Part shown: positions 19,701 through 25,236 of the stretch, in pieces | How the letters are laid out: each line of letters opens with the position of its first letter | How positions within the stretch are numbered: the stretch's first letter is position 1 | DNA from: Oscillospiraceae bacterium | GTDB taxonomy: Bacteria; Bacillota; Clostridia; Oscillospirales; Acutalibacteraceae | Direction: 5' to 3' | Length of the DNA stretch: 64,000 bases | Assembly (NCBI GenBank): GCA_015066385.1 | Contig: SVOJ01000011.1 | Coordinates: forward strand, 24,927 to 88,926 | Notes under the pieces: model-generated | The model's database searches: none | Told to the model about the DNA's origin: nothing | Seen by the model: only the letters and a program-made list of their open reading frames with translations | Made by a program: the position numbers and the translations under genes

Positions 19701-20762
19701 GTCAAAGAATATGCTTACGGCGAAACACCTGATTTCTCCGGTGCAGATCCCATCAAACCCGCCAATGAACTGTATGCCTACACCTTTGCAGGCTGGACGC
19801 CCGAAATCACTGCAATTGAAGGTCCGCAGACCTATTATGCACAGTTCACCGTTTATCGTTTTGTACAGAGCGTGGTGCTTGATTACTCCAATGTAACGCT
19901 TGTCAACGGCGGTACTCTGCAATTGACTGTCAGCGTATATCCCTTCAATGCGGATGATCCTTCCGTAGAATGGTTCTCGCTGGATGATTCCATTGCAACG
20001 GTCGATTCCAACGGCTTTGTAACGGCTGTCGGTGTCGGCAGCACAAGCATCTGCGTACGCAGTCTGGAAAATCCCGAACTTGTGGCATTCTGCACCATCC
20101 GCGTTACACCGATTTATGTGTCCTGGCTTGAAATCACGGCAACGTCTTCAACAACGCTTGCCATCGGCGAAACGGTTCAGCTCGGATACATTCTTCGTCC
20201 CGATAATGCAACCAACATTGCAGTTAACTGGGTTTCCATGGATGCCAAAGTTGCCATTGTCGGCAAGACAGGTCTTGTTACCCTTGTCGGCGAAGGCACA
20301 ACCAGAATCTATTGCTACTCTGCAGACGGTTATTGCACTGCTTCCATCTCCGTAACCGGGTTGCCGGATGCAACACAGGACGATGAAGAAGAGGAAAAAT
20401 ATGTCATCGTATGGTTCCCGATGAGTCAGGCCGCAGGTGGTTATATCATCGATGGTAAGACCTTTGAAGAAAACACCATCAAGATTCCGTACGGCTCCGA
20501 TATCAGTTTCCAATTGGTCAACAACAAGGGATACACCGTCAAGGTTAACGGCAGCGGTGCATATTATCCTGATGCTGAAGGCTATTACACCGTTCACAAT
20601 GTCACCGAAGATATTTCCATTCTGGTCTTTACTTCCGGTGATAACATTCTGGATGATGAAATCAACAACGATCCGGGAGAAAAGAAGACATTCTTCGAAA
20701 AACTCGGCGATTTCTTCCGCAAGATCGTTCTTTGGTTCAGAAGTCTGTTTGGACTGAACTGA
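13800..20762 (+). CDS. Giant surface protein: beta-helix, about 20 InlB B-repeats, two Big_2 domains, Phe-rich tail
   Basis: The 2,320-residue protein starts at ATG 13800 (GGAAGGAG ten bases upstream; TATAAT-like -10 at 13755-13760). It has a signal peptide ending near AEA-47 and a pectin-lyase-like beta-helix region to about 480 (ILDLNGYSITHS...). InlB/Listeria-Bacteroides repeats run from about 500 to 2020, each with a RxGYTFxGW-type core. Two Big_2 domains (about 2020-2180), a short beta domain and an amphipathic tail (TFFEKLGDFFRKIVLWFRSL) follow. No LPXTG motif or dockerin is seen. It is probably an adhesin or spacer-bearing surface protein, but the ligand is unknown. It is monocistronic with a terminator at 20777. 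Confidence 0.88.
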   Translation: MTRTHKITHRIMALVLCAVLVLTSGGTGLGSILTSELWDSLAPTAEAATANSASTLKSAIEGASATGTTTIQLTGNITDLSSALPQITKNIILDLNGYSITHSVSATLTGEGSSAYQLPSNNAGSSVTTDTLGSAFFTVTSNGKLQVINSSSSTASNISFSAYCKTNVEFNHFTNQASVNIFESIGSGVLVLGDPDTSKNNFTISASAETDFEKRGWATGDTVAGCNAYSTALAVTVDSKDAVLKIYPGITVESKAFAGYTNNYSGQMRSYAINVNNCKSCDIYGGTFNAKGELRNRGNSNNNTEAKTSYCTAIRVAAGNVYVFDADADAYFYSGADTKKNSVHNAAVYIPGASAPIIYGGYFTASSEKSSDNGIDISSYAIESETAGWCYALVGESLVFNRGATESKVASPYSQFTVFFMADPVTENEKWYGYYESINEWTSDNYTAVYGLSSASRTNAQHNVYTDYAGSGTTELKPNKYKRTAYEATGWTAVFAGTNAPVSGFSRDNDLINSGTFGGTGGTVFVHPTWTPTTYTVTYLWDKADNITLTDENGIKYENGPVGKNYNIESTHTLLTPTRPGYDFTGWRPTADFGVFPNGTKSWDKTMLYTADKPLTGKWDNVSLRPEWTPINYTITFATDKNADGSYSFNPTATLRDPVDPEKIVSAAAYENYNLRDGGTLPSVFKPGYTFQNSWKVVKIENGGGAPVGNDIPVGTFGSVWGKLTLQANLTPNKYTVNYVIPDDAKFIGSAQKEVTFDAPYGELSKAEREGYTFLGWSTVEGSDVPNVDSTTPYTTVGDATLYACWSAVGYGVKLYYYNSEGQKTPLNDGNPINVIYDQPYGAQLTELQPDDDRRPGWKFNAWLTADGQVVTADTIYKIAGNSELYADLVEATYYLTFDENGGSAVTDFSYTVSNIITLPTSVKTGYELRWKAQNSAGRWTAGSLYAPGEYTGEYGTVEFIADWTLAQYKITLEANGGACSYGEINYNYETAINADEFAGKYTPTRAGYIFDGWFVKESVGSWTVSAEPIASFDKENHGNVTLVAKWTPEEYTLTFDLNGGEYEGAKEYAVTYTIEDEIPMFAPTRTAYTFNQWVVADGTHIGTVWSAGTYIQKDDVLTEKYGDVTLIAQWTPINYTISFNANGGSEEWNYNTYNTVQAYTLPTSVRPGYTFKGWIPATDAGSWKADTTYDAGYSVGGMYGNVSFTADWIAEDFTATLDANGGELAETSVGYTVLADTALPAPVRDGYAFAGWRVVETVGSWKKDNIVSSVEQGNYGNVSLIAEWTAIPYDATFYSQNTLQSELTVEDYTVENGITLPSISRDHYTFMGWQPVESVGSWDASLIYTAKEYPDAWGAVQFNAVWEVYTYTVEWKNEDGTLLEKDEKVEYGTLPAYDGATPEKPADAQYTYTFVGWDPAVTPVTGENGTTYIYTAVYAQTVNAYTVTWQYDTDEDDSTPLAIVTDTFNYGEMPVFKGGIPVRESSDESDHVWQFMGWSPAVSAVTGDVTYTAIFEKNEDPITITWHIDGDAHVTYGVTGSVPVYPTTPAKTDEGGYRYTFKGWAAVENGTILDSLPALGDDDVSYYAVFTSSAIPYTATLIGNGGTVERDTETYAVEGDALELPVPVRDGYTFVGWKPLAKVGNWDENTLYNAGVLGGMIGDVTLVAQWQATEYTVTVYPANGEAEYDLTYTIDGTQTLPTVTREGYTFTGWYVLLGEGSWKQGQVLDLNESLANAYGNLTVQAQWQVNRYTVTWVIDGTFATETYAYGAAIAQRTVPEKLGYIAAWDVGTLPQVMPAENLVITAVYTLREYTITYNANGGEMPANYPTVYNITSTDALPVPTKAGSLFAGWQVVSEGGNWILNTTTAASATLAGRYGNVSLKAVWTPTIHAITWVIDGKERIAHWYYGAMPSYDGTPVKPQDAQYTYTFAGWDKEIVTVTGDAVYTALFDSVVRKYPVTWMLDDKVLEVKEYAYGETPDFSGADPIKPANELYAYTFAGWTPEITAIEGPQTYYAQFTVYRFVQSVVLDYSNVTLVNGGTLQLTVSVYPFNADDPSVEWFSLDDSIATVDSNGFVTAVGVGSTSICVRSLENPELVAFCTIRVTPIYVSWLEITATSSTTLAIGETVQLGYILRPDNATNIAVNWVSMDAKVAIVGKTGLVTLVGEGTTRIYCYSADGYCTASISVTGLPDATQDDEEEEKYVIVWFPMSQAAGGYIIDGKTFEENTIKIPYGSDISFQLVNNKGYTVKVNGSGAYYPDAEGYYTVHNVTEDISILVFTSGDNILDDEINNDPGEKKTFFEKLGDFFRKIVLWFRSLFGLN

Positions 20763-20776
20763 GCAAATACATGAAA

Positions 20777-20804
20777 AGGGGGCTGTGAAAACAGCCTCTT
20801 TTTT
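20777..20804 (+). terminator. Terminator of the giant surface protein gene
   Basis: GGGGGCTGT (20778-20786) pairs with ACAGCCTCT (20791-20799, with G-T pairs) and is followed by six Ts. Confidence 0.75.
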
Positions 20805-20830
20805 GGTGGAAAGGTTAGGGAATTGACAAA

Positions 20831-20853
20831 TAAATTACGGTTTGTCGGGGAGA
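20831..20853 (+). repeat. Solo terminal repeat of the TAAATTACGGTTT element family
   Basis: TAAATTACGGTTTGTCGGGG at 20831-20850 matches the ends of the elements at 13300 and 37284, but no mate is found nearby. It lies in the 192-bp gap between two converging genes and is probably a decayed copy. Confidence 0.55.
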
Positions 20854-20900
20854 TTCATCTGCCCGCTAACCCGTACATTGCTTGACTTTTCATTTTTCGT

Positions 20901-20936
20901 AAAAAAAACGACCTGCCGTTTTTTGCCCGGCAGGTC
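20901..20936 (-). terminator. Terminator of the sulfatase gene
   Basis: GACCTGCCG (20910-20918) and CGGCAGGTC (20928-20936) form a perfect 9-bp stem, followed on the minus strand by eight Ts (20901-20908). Confidence 0.8.
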
Positions 20937-20954
20937 CATGTTTTTGTGTATTGT

Positions 20955-22262
20955 TTATCTTTTCGGTGTCTTGTGAAAAACGGGTTCTTTTTCGCCCGCA
21001 TTGATCATTTCCCGGGCAAGCAGGGAACGCATCTCCTGCAAAACAGTCTTATGTTTTTTGCTGTTAGCAAGGTTCGTTTTTTCAAGCGGATCGTTGATAA
21101 TGTCATATAAAAAGTCATCAAAATAATGTGTTGCACTGTGCCCCAGTTGTCCTGAGCCAAGCGCGCGTGCGGAATATTTCCATTTTTTTGTGCGCACACA
21201 TCGACCAATCTGCGATTCGCTGATCTGCACAAAAACACAGTCGCGTTCATCTGTCTTATATCCGTTTACAGGCAGAATCCTGCCCGCATAACTGTCGGGT
21301 ATCGGAATTCCTGCCAGATGCAACAAAGTCGGCGGCAGGTCTATAAGGCTGACAAGATTTTCGCAGGTGTTCGCTTTTTGAACGGCACCGCCGCCGAACA
21401 CAAGCGGGGTGTGAATGCACGAATCGTGACAACTTCGTTTGTATTCGGCATTGCGTGTTTTGAAATGACAACCGTGGTCGCTTGTATACACAATCACCGT
21501 GTTGTCATATATGCCCTTTTCTTTTAAAGCAGCAACCAACCTGCCAACGTTGTCATCCAGAGCATGAATGGCAGCAACATAGTCGGGATATTCCTCTTTG
21601 TAATCGCCGTTTAAAAAGGTCAGATCATCGGGCAGAGGGTAGTTGCGGTATTGTTCCACAAGCTCTTCCGGTCCCTCAAAATGTTTATGATCGTTCTGAT
21701 GATGCGGCTCAAGTTGCGAAAGAAAGATGAAAAAAGGCTTTTCGGGATTGTGATTTTCAATGTATTCAAGTGCAAAATCGTTGATACAATCTGCTCTGTA
21801 GCCTTTGAAATCAATCCTGTTGCCGTTTTCGTCAAACACATAACCGTCATAACCATGGGAGGTAAACTCCAGCACATCCGCGGCTCGCCAATACTTGTAA
21901 CCGCCTTGTTTTTCTTTGGGGACGGCGGTTTTTTCGCAGTGAAAACCGATACCGTCATAGCGGTCGGATGCAAGATGCCATTTGCCGATATATGCCGTGT
22001 CATAGCCGTTTTCATTGAAGATGTCGGCAAGTGTTTTTGTGCCCTGTTGCAACGGAATACCGTTCCAATAGCACTTGTTCTGTGTGGCATACTGCCCGGT
22101 CTGCAAGCAGGCACGAGCAGGTCCGCAGACAGGTTGACAGGTATAGGAATCCGAAAAACGGATGCCGTCATTACCCAAACCCCACACATGCGGCATGAGG
22201 GTTTCATTCAATGTGTCCCAACGCTGTTGGTCGGAAAAATAAAAAATAATATTCGGTTTCAT
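20955..22262 (-). CDS. Sulfatase, cysteine type
   Basis: This 435-residue arylsulfatase-family enzyme has no signal peptide. Its start at 22262 follows the upstream gene by one base. The formylglycine site is C46-G-P-A-R in SYTCQPVCGPARACLQTG, so it needs conversion of Cys46, in anaerobes usually by the radical-SAM enzyme anSME, which is not in the window. Metal-binding residues appear in FYFSDQQRWD, and later motifs are GKWHL and YTSDHG. It would remove sulfate from a sugar in the cytoplasm, or act on an exported substrate if secreted by another route. It sits downstream of glycerol-1-phosphate dehydrogenase in the same operon. Confidence 0.88.
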   Translation of the reverse strand: MKPNIIFYFSDQQRWDTLNETLMPHVWGLGNDGIRFSDSYTCQPVCGPARACLQTGQYATQNKCYWNGIPLQQGTKTLADIFNENGYDTAYIGKWHLASDRYDGIGFHCEKTAVPKEKQGGYKYWRAADVLEFTSHGYDGYVFDENGNRIDFKGYRADCINDFALEYIENHNPEKPFFIFLSQLEPHHQNDHKHFEGPEELVEQYRNYPLPDDLTFLNGDYKEEYPDYVAAIHALDDNVGRLVAALKEKGIYDNTVIVYTSDHGCHFKTRNAEYKRSCHDSCIHTPLVFGGGAVQKANTCENLVSLIDLPPTLLHLAGIPIPDSYAGRILPVNGYKTDERDCVFVQISESQIGRCVRTKKWKYSARALGSGQLGHSATHYFDDFLYDIINDPLEKTNLANSKKHKTVLQEMRSLLAREMINAGEKEPVFHKTPKR

Positions 22263-22263
22263 T

Positions 22264-23553
22264 TTAAATCCCCGCCATTGTATTCCAATCGATTTCGATG
22301 CCGTCAAACATCGGCACAAGGCGGGTCATCATCATGCGGTGTCGCATATACGGGTGATACTGCAAGCCGAGTACGGCAAGTTCATCCGTAACACCGATTT
22401 CTTTTGCTGTTGTTGCACAGCCTGCCTTTTTCATCAATGCGGTCAATTCTTCCACAGACGGCAGTTCTTCGTTGATGATGCGGCAGATTTCCTGCCGGTT
22501 GCTTGCTAAAATTTCGGGACTCGTTTCGTCCGTAACGGTCGGCGTGTTGTATTTTTCAACCTCACTGCGGAAGTTTTCGCCGTAGACTGCATAGACCTTG
22601 TCCCAATCGGTTGTATCTTCCACAAAAACGGGATTTTTTATTTTTGCCAGTTCTTTATAAAGACGGGTGCACATCAGCGTGGCAACACCGCACTTTTTGC
22701 CGTGGAAGTCAGAAAGCAGTCCTTGTTCTAATTTTTTACATTCCCAGAAATGCGATACCACGTGTTCCGCACCTGAAGCGGCGCGGGTGGTGTCGCCGAG
22801 TTTCATGGCAAGTCCCGTCAGAATTAAGCCTTCAAAAATCGCTTCTGCGGCTTGCTCATCTTCGCTTGTTACCTTATCGGCAAGTGATACCGCACGCATC
22901 AGCCCGTCTTTTGTAACGGCGGCAACACGTTCGCACATGGGTTCTCCGATGGTTAATTTTGCAATTTTCCAATCAACAAGGGCTGTGTATTTTGCAATCA
23001 TATCGCCGAAGCCCGCACTTTTAAGTTCGGCGGGGGCTTTTGCAAGAATTGCCGTGTCACCGATGATGACGGACGGCTGTTTGGCAGGGTAGGAGATTTT
23101 GAAATTATTCGCTGTCAACGGACTTGTCACCGATGCAAAACCGTCCATGGACGGAGCGGTTGCAAAAATGGCAAAGTCCTTGTTCGCCACAAATGCGGCG
23201 CGGCGGCAAATGTCATTGAGTGACCCTGTGCCGACAGATAAAATGCCGCCGACATCCGCAGAAAGTTTTGCAATGTTCTCGGCTTCTTCGTATTCCGCAA
23301 CACGCAGGTCGTCAAAGATTCTGGTTTTGATGTTGAATCCGTTGTTTTGCAGAATATCAAGAATTCCTTCAGCGGCTTTCAATGTGTTGTTGTCGGCAAC
23401 CACAAGAATATCGCTCGGGAAGTTGTTTCTTTTCAGAATGTCAGCCGTCTGTTGCAACAAACCGCTGCCGACGGCAACATCTTTTATGTCGCATTCGTGC
23501 TTTTGACCGCAGGGGCAGTTCTGCATTTTTGCAAGTAAGTTTGATAAATCCAT
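22264..23553 (-). CDS. sn-Glycerol-1-phosphate dehydrogenase (AraM/EgsA family)
   Basis: The 429-residue protein belongs to the iron-alcohol-dehydrogenase-like fold of glycerol-1-phosphate dehydrogenases. Motifs are VGTGSLNDICR (nicotinamide site), ATAPSMDGFAS, GFGDMIAKYTALVDWKIA and metal-binding SGAEHVVSHFWE. It reduces dihydroxyacetone phosphate to sn-glycerol 1-phosphate with NAD(P)H, the archaeal-type glycerol stereoisomer, and occurs in some Firmicutes as AraM. An N-terminal CPCGQKHECD segment holds three cysteines. ATG 23553 was chosen because homology starts at MDLSNLL; the ribosome site (AUAGGU) is weak. It is separated from the esterase gene by a hairpin and is followed directly by the sulfatase gene. 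Confidence 0.85.
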   Translation of the reverse strand: MDLSNLLAKMQNCPCGQKHECDIKDVAVGSGLLQQTADILKRNNFPSDILVVADNNTLKAAEGILDILQNNGFNIKTRIFDDLRVAEYEEAENIAKLSADVGGILSVGTGSLNDICRRAAFVANKDFAIFATAPSMDGFASVTSPLTANNFKISYPAKQPSVIIGDTAILAKAPAELKSAGFGDMIAKYTALVDWKIAKLTIGEPMCERVAAVTKDGLMRAVSLADKVTSEDEQAAEAIFEGLILTGLAMKLGDTTRAASGAEHVVSHFWECKKLEQGLLSDFHGKKCGVATLMCTRLYKELAKIKNPVFVEDTTDWDKVYAVYGENFRSEVEKYNTPTVTDETSPEILASNRQEICRIINEELPSVEELTALMKKAGCATTAKEIGVTDELAVLGLQYHPYMRHRMMMTRLVPMFDGIEIDWNTMAGI

Positions 23554-23568
23554 AGTATTACCTATAAA

Positions 23569-23590
23569 ACCGGGATCAGATGACCCCGGT
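23569..23590 (-). terminator. Probable terminator after the esterase gene
   Basis: ACCGGGATCA (23569-23578) pairs with TGACCCCGGT (23581-23590) with one mismatch, followed on the minus strand by TTTTA. Read-through to the dehydrogenase gene is possible. Confidence 0.5.
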
Positions 23591-23602
23591 TCCTTTCGTT
23601 TT

Positions 23603-24388
23603 TTACAGCCAGTGCATTGTTTTGAGCCACATTTCGAGCAGATGCACCCACTGATGAATATTTTCTCTGTCTTTTGCAACACCCAGACCGTGCGGGCCGC
23701 AAGGAAAGACATGCATCTCAAACGGAATATTGTGGTTGCGCAATGCTTCACCGTAGCGGAAACTGTTGCATACATTCACAGCCGCATCGTCGGATGTGTG
23801 CCACAAAAAGGCAGGCGGTGTGGTGTCACAGACCAGTTTTGCGGGATTCACGGCGGCATTCAGTTCATCAAAGCGATCACCCAACAGATTTTTGTAAGAG
23901 CCTTCATGGGTGATTTCGCTGTCATCCACTTCCCAGATGACGGGATAACAAAGCACCGTGGCATCGGGCAGGAATTTTTCGCGGTCAATTTCATCTTCAC
24001 CCTCAAAGTCGATCATTTCACGATAGGTTGAAGTCAGTGCGGCGAGATGACCGCCCGCGGAAGATCCCATGATGGCGATTTTGTCGGGGTCGATGCCGAA
24101 TTCATCTGCCTTGCTTCTGACAAAACGCAATGCACGTCTTGCATCAAGAAGCGGCAGGGGAAAACGGTGGGGGCTTACACGGTACTGACAGACAAACGCA
24201 CAAACACCCATTTCGTTGAGCATTTCGGCATAGCCTTTTCCTTCGTGTTCGGCACGCATGCCATAGCCGCCGCCGGGCAGAATCACAAAGCAGGCATCTG
24301 TCTTTTTGTTCTGCGCAGGGTAGTATTCAAGCACCGGCATTTCTTCGCAAAGCCACGGTGTGTTTTTCCAGAGTTTATATGTAGTCAT
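23603..24388 (-). CDS. Alpha/beta hydrolase, acetyl-xylan-esterase-like
   Basis: The 261-residue cytoplasmic hydrolase has an oxyanion-hole motif (ILPGGGYGMRAEHEG), the nucleophile elbow GSSAGGHLAA, an acidic residue in WHTSDDAAVN and a catalytic His in CGPHGLG. This matches the BD-FAE / acetyl-esterase group that deacylates sugars or xylan fragments. No signal peptide is seen. It lies 11 bp after the c-di-AMP receptor gene, as the fourth gene of the ABC/DUF1854/DarA operon, and may be only a passenger there. The exact substrate cannot be told. Confidence 0.83.
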   Translation of the reverse strand: MTTYKLWKNTPWLCEEMPVLEYYPAQNKKTDACFVILPGGGYGMRAEHEGKGYAEMLNEMGVCAFVCQYRVSPHRFPLPLLDARRALRFVRSKADEFGIDPDKIAIMGSSAGGHLAALTSTYREMIDFEGEDEIDREKFLPDATVLCYPVIWEVDDSEITHEGSYKNLLGDRFDELNAAVNPAKLVCDTTPPAFLWHTSDDAAVNVCNSFRYGEALRNHNIPFEMHVFPCGPHGLGVAKDRENIHQWVHLLEMWLKTMHWL

Positions 24389-24399
24389 ATTTATATACC

Positions 24400-24726
24400 T
24401 TAATATTTGTCCATCGAGTCGACACTCAGCACAAACACGGTAGCCCCGCCCACGGTAACGGGCGCATCCATTGCACCCTCTGCAAAACCTCTTCCGAACG
24501 AAGCGGTCGAAGACGGATTGTGTGTGCGGGTCTGCGAGAATTTGTTGATGATATCCTTCACGCGGGGTACATCCTTATCTTCCGCACCGATGAGGAAAGT
24601 GGTATTTCCGACCATCAGGAAACCGCCTGTGGTGGAAAGCTTTGTAACGGTAAAATGCTCGCGGGTGAGTGCAGCACTGACAACAGCACTGTCTTCATTG
24701 TTGACAATAGCAATAATAAGTTTCAT
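24400..24726 (-). CDS. darA: Cyclic-di-AMP receptor, DarA/PstA (PII-like)
   Basis: The 108-residue protein matches the PII-like c-di-AMP receptor family over its full length: MKLIIAIVNNEDS, the TKLSTTGGFLMVGNTTFLIG core and C-terminal VTVGGATVFVLSVD. These small trimers bind c-di-AMP and signal through loops to partners that are still poorly known. Here it lies 12 bp after a DUF1854 gene and third in an operon led by an ABC transporter, which suggests the transporter complex as a possible partner. In many Firmicutes the gene lies near DNA-replication genes instead. Confidence 0.92.
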   Translation of the reverse strand: MKLIIAIVNNEDSAVVSAALTREHFTVTKLSTTGGFLMVGNTTFLIGAEDKDVPRVKDIINKFSQTRTHNPSSTASFGRGFAEGAMDAPVTVGGATVFVLSVDSMDKY

Positions 24727-24738
24727 GTTTGTTCCTCC

Positions 24739-25224
24739 TTAGATTTTGGGAGCGAGCATTTTATAGCTCTTTTTGTCAAGTTGTTTAATATCGGGGATTT
24801 CATAGCGGTTGTCGTTGCCGTCTTTGATGAGGATGCGTCCGTCATACAACGGCTTGATTGCGGTGATATGATTGCGGATTTCAAAAGTAATAATACCTCT
24901 GTCTGTTTCGCATGTCCACATCCAGATCTTGAATTTTTCGCTCATTTCAATAAAGCGTTTGATGCGCGGCATCATGTAATATTCGCGCAGACAGTCTTCC
25001 ATCGCCTGTTTTGATTCGGGAAGAAGTTGATCCATATCGCGCACAACGGCGACCTGTTCACCTTCTGAATCAAGCAGAACAATGTATTTGTTTCTGCCGC
25101 TGATGGGGAACAGACAATGCGGTTCAAGCATATCAAAATGCTCTCCCGTTGCAAAATCAACATCCAGGAAAATGCCGTCGTTGACGGTCAGTTTCACTTC
25201 GGGACCTTCAATAAATAAAATCAT
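24739..25224 (-). CDS. DUF1854 family protein, partner of the upstream ABC transporter
   Basis: The 161-residue soluble protein has the DUF1854 pattern: LFPISGRNKYIVLLDSEGEQ, the RIKRFIEMSEKFKIWMWTCETDRGIITFEIR segment and a closing GNDNRYEIPDIKQLDKKS. The family usually sits beside an ABC transporter and has been linked to cyanophycin-associated transporters in other bacteria, though no cyanophycin genes are present here. It lies 12 bp after the ABC gene and 12 bp before darA, so all are one transcript. Biochemical role unknown. Confidence 0.8.
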   Translation of the reverse strand: MILFIEGPEVKLTVNDGIFLDVDFATGEHFDMLEPHCLFPISGRNKYIVLLDSEGEQVAVVRDMDQLLPESKQAMEDCLREYYMMPRIKRFIEMSEKFKIWMWTCETDRGIITFEIRNHITAIKPLYDGRILIKDGNDNRYEIPDIKQLDKKSYKMLAPKI

Positions 25225-25236
25225 TGTGTTCCCTCC

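Noticed and set aside
15700..19900. Repeat-rich DNA as a possible CRISPR array
   Set aside because: The repeats are protein-level InlB repeats of about 55-75 codons with diverged DNA, not short identical repeats with spacers.
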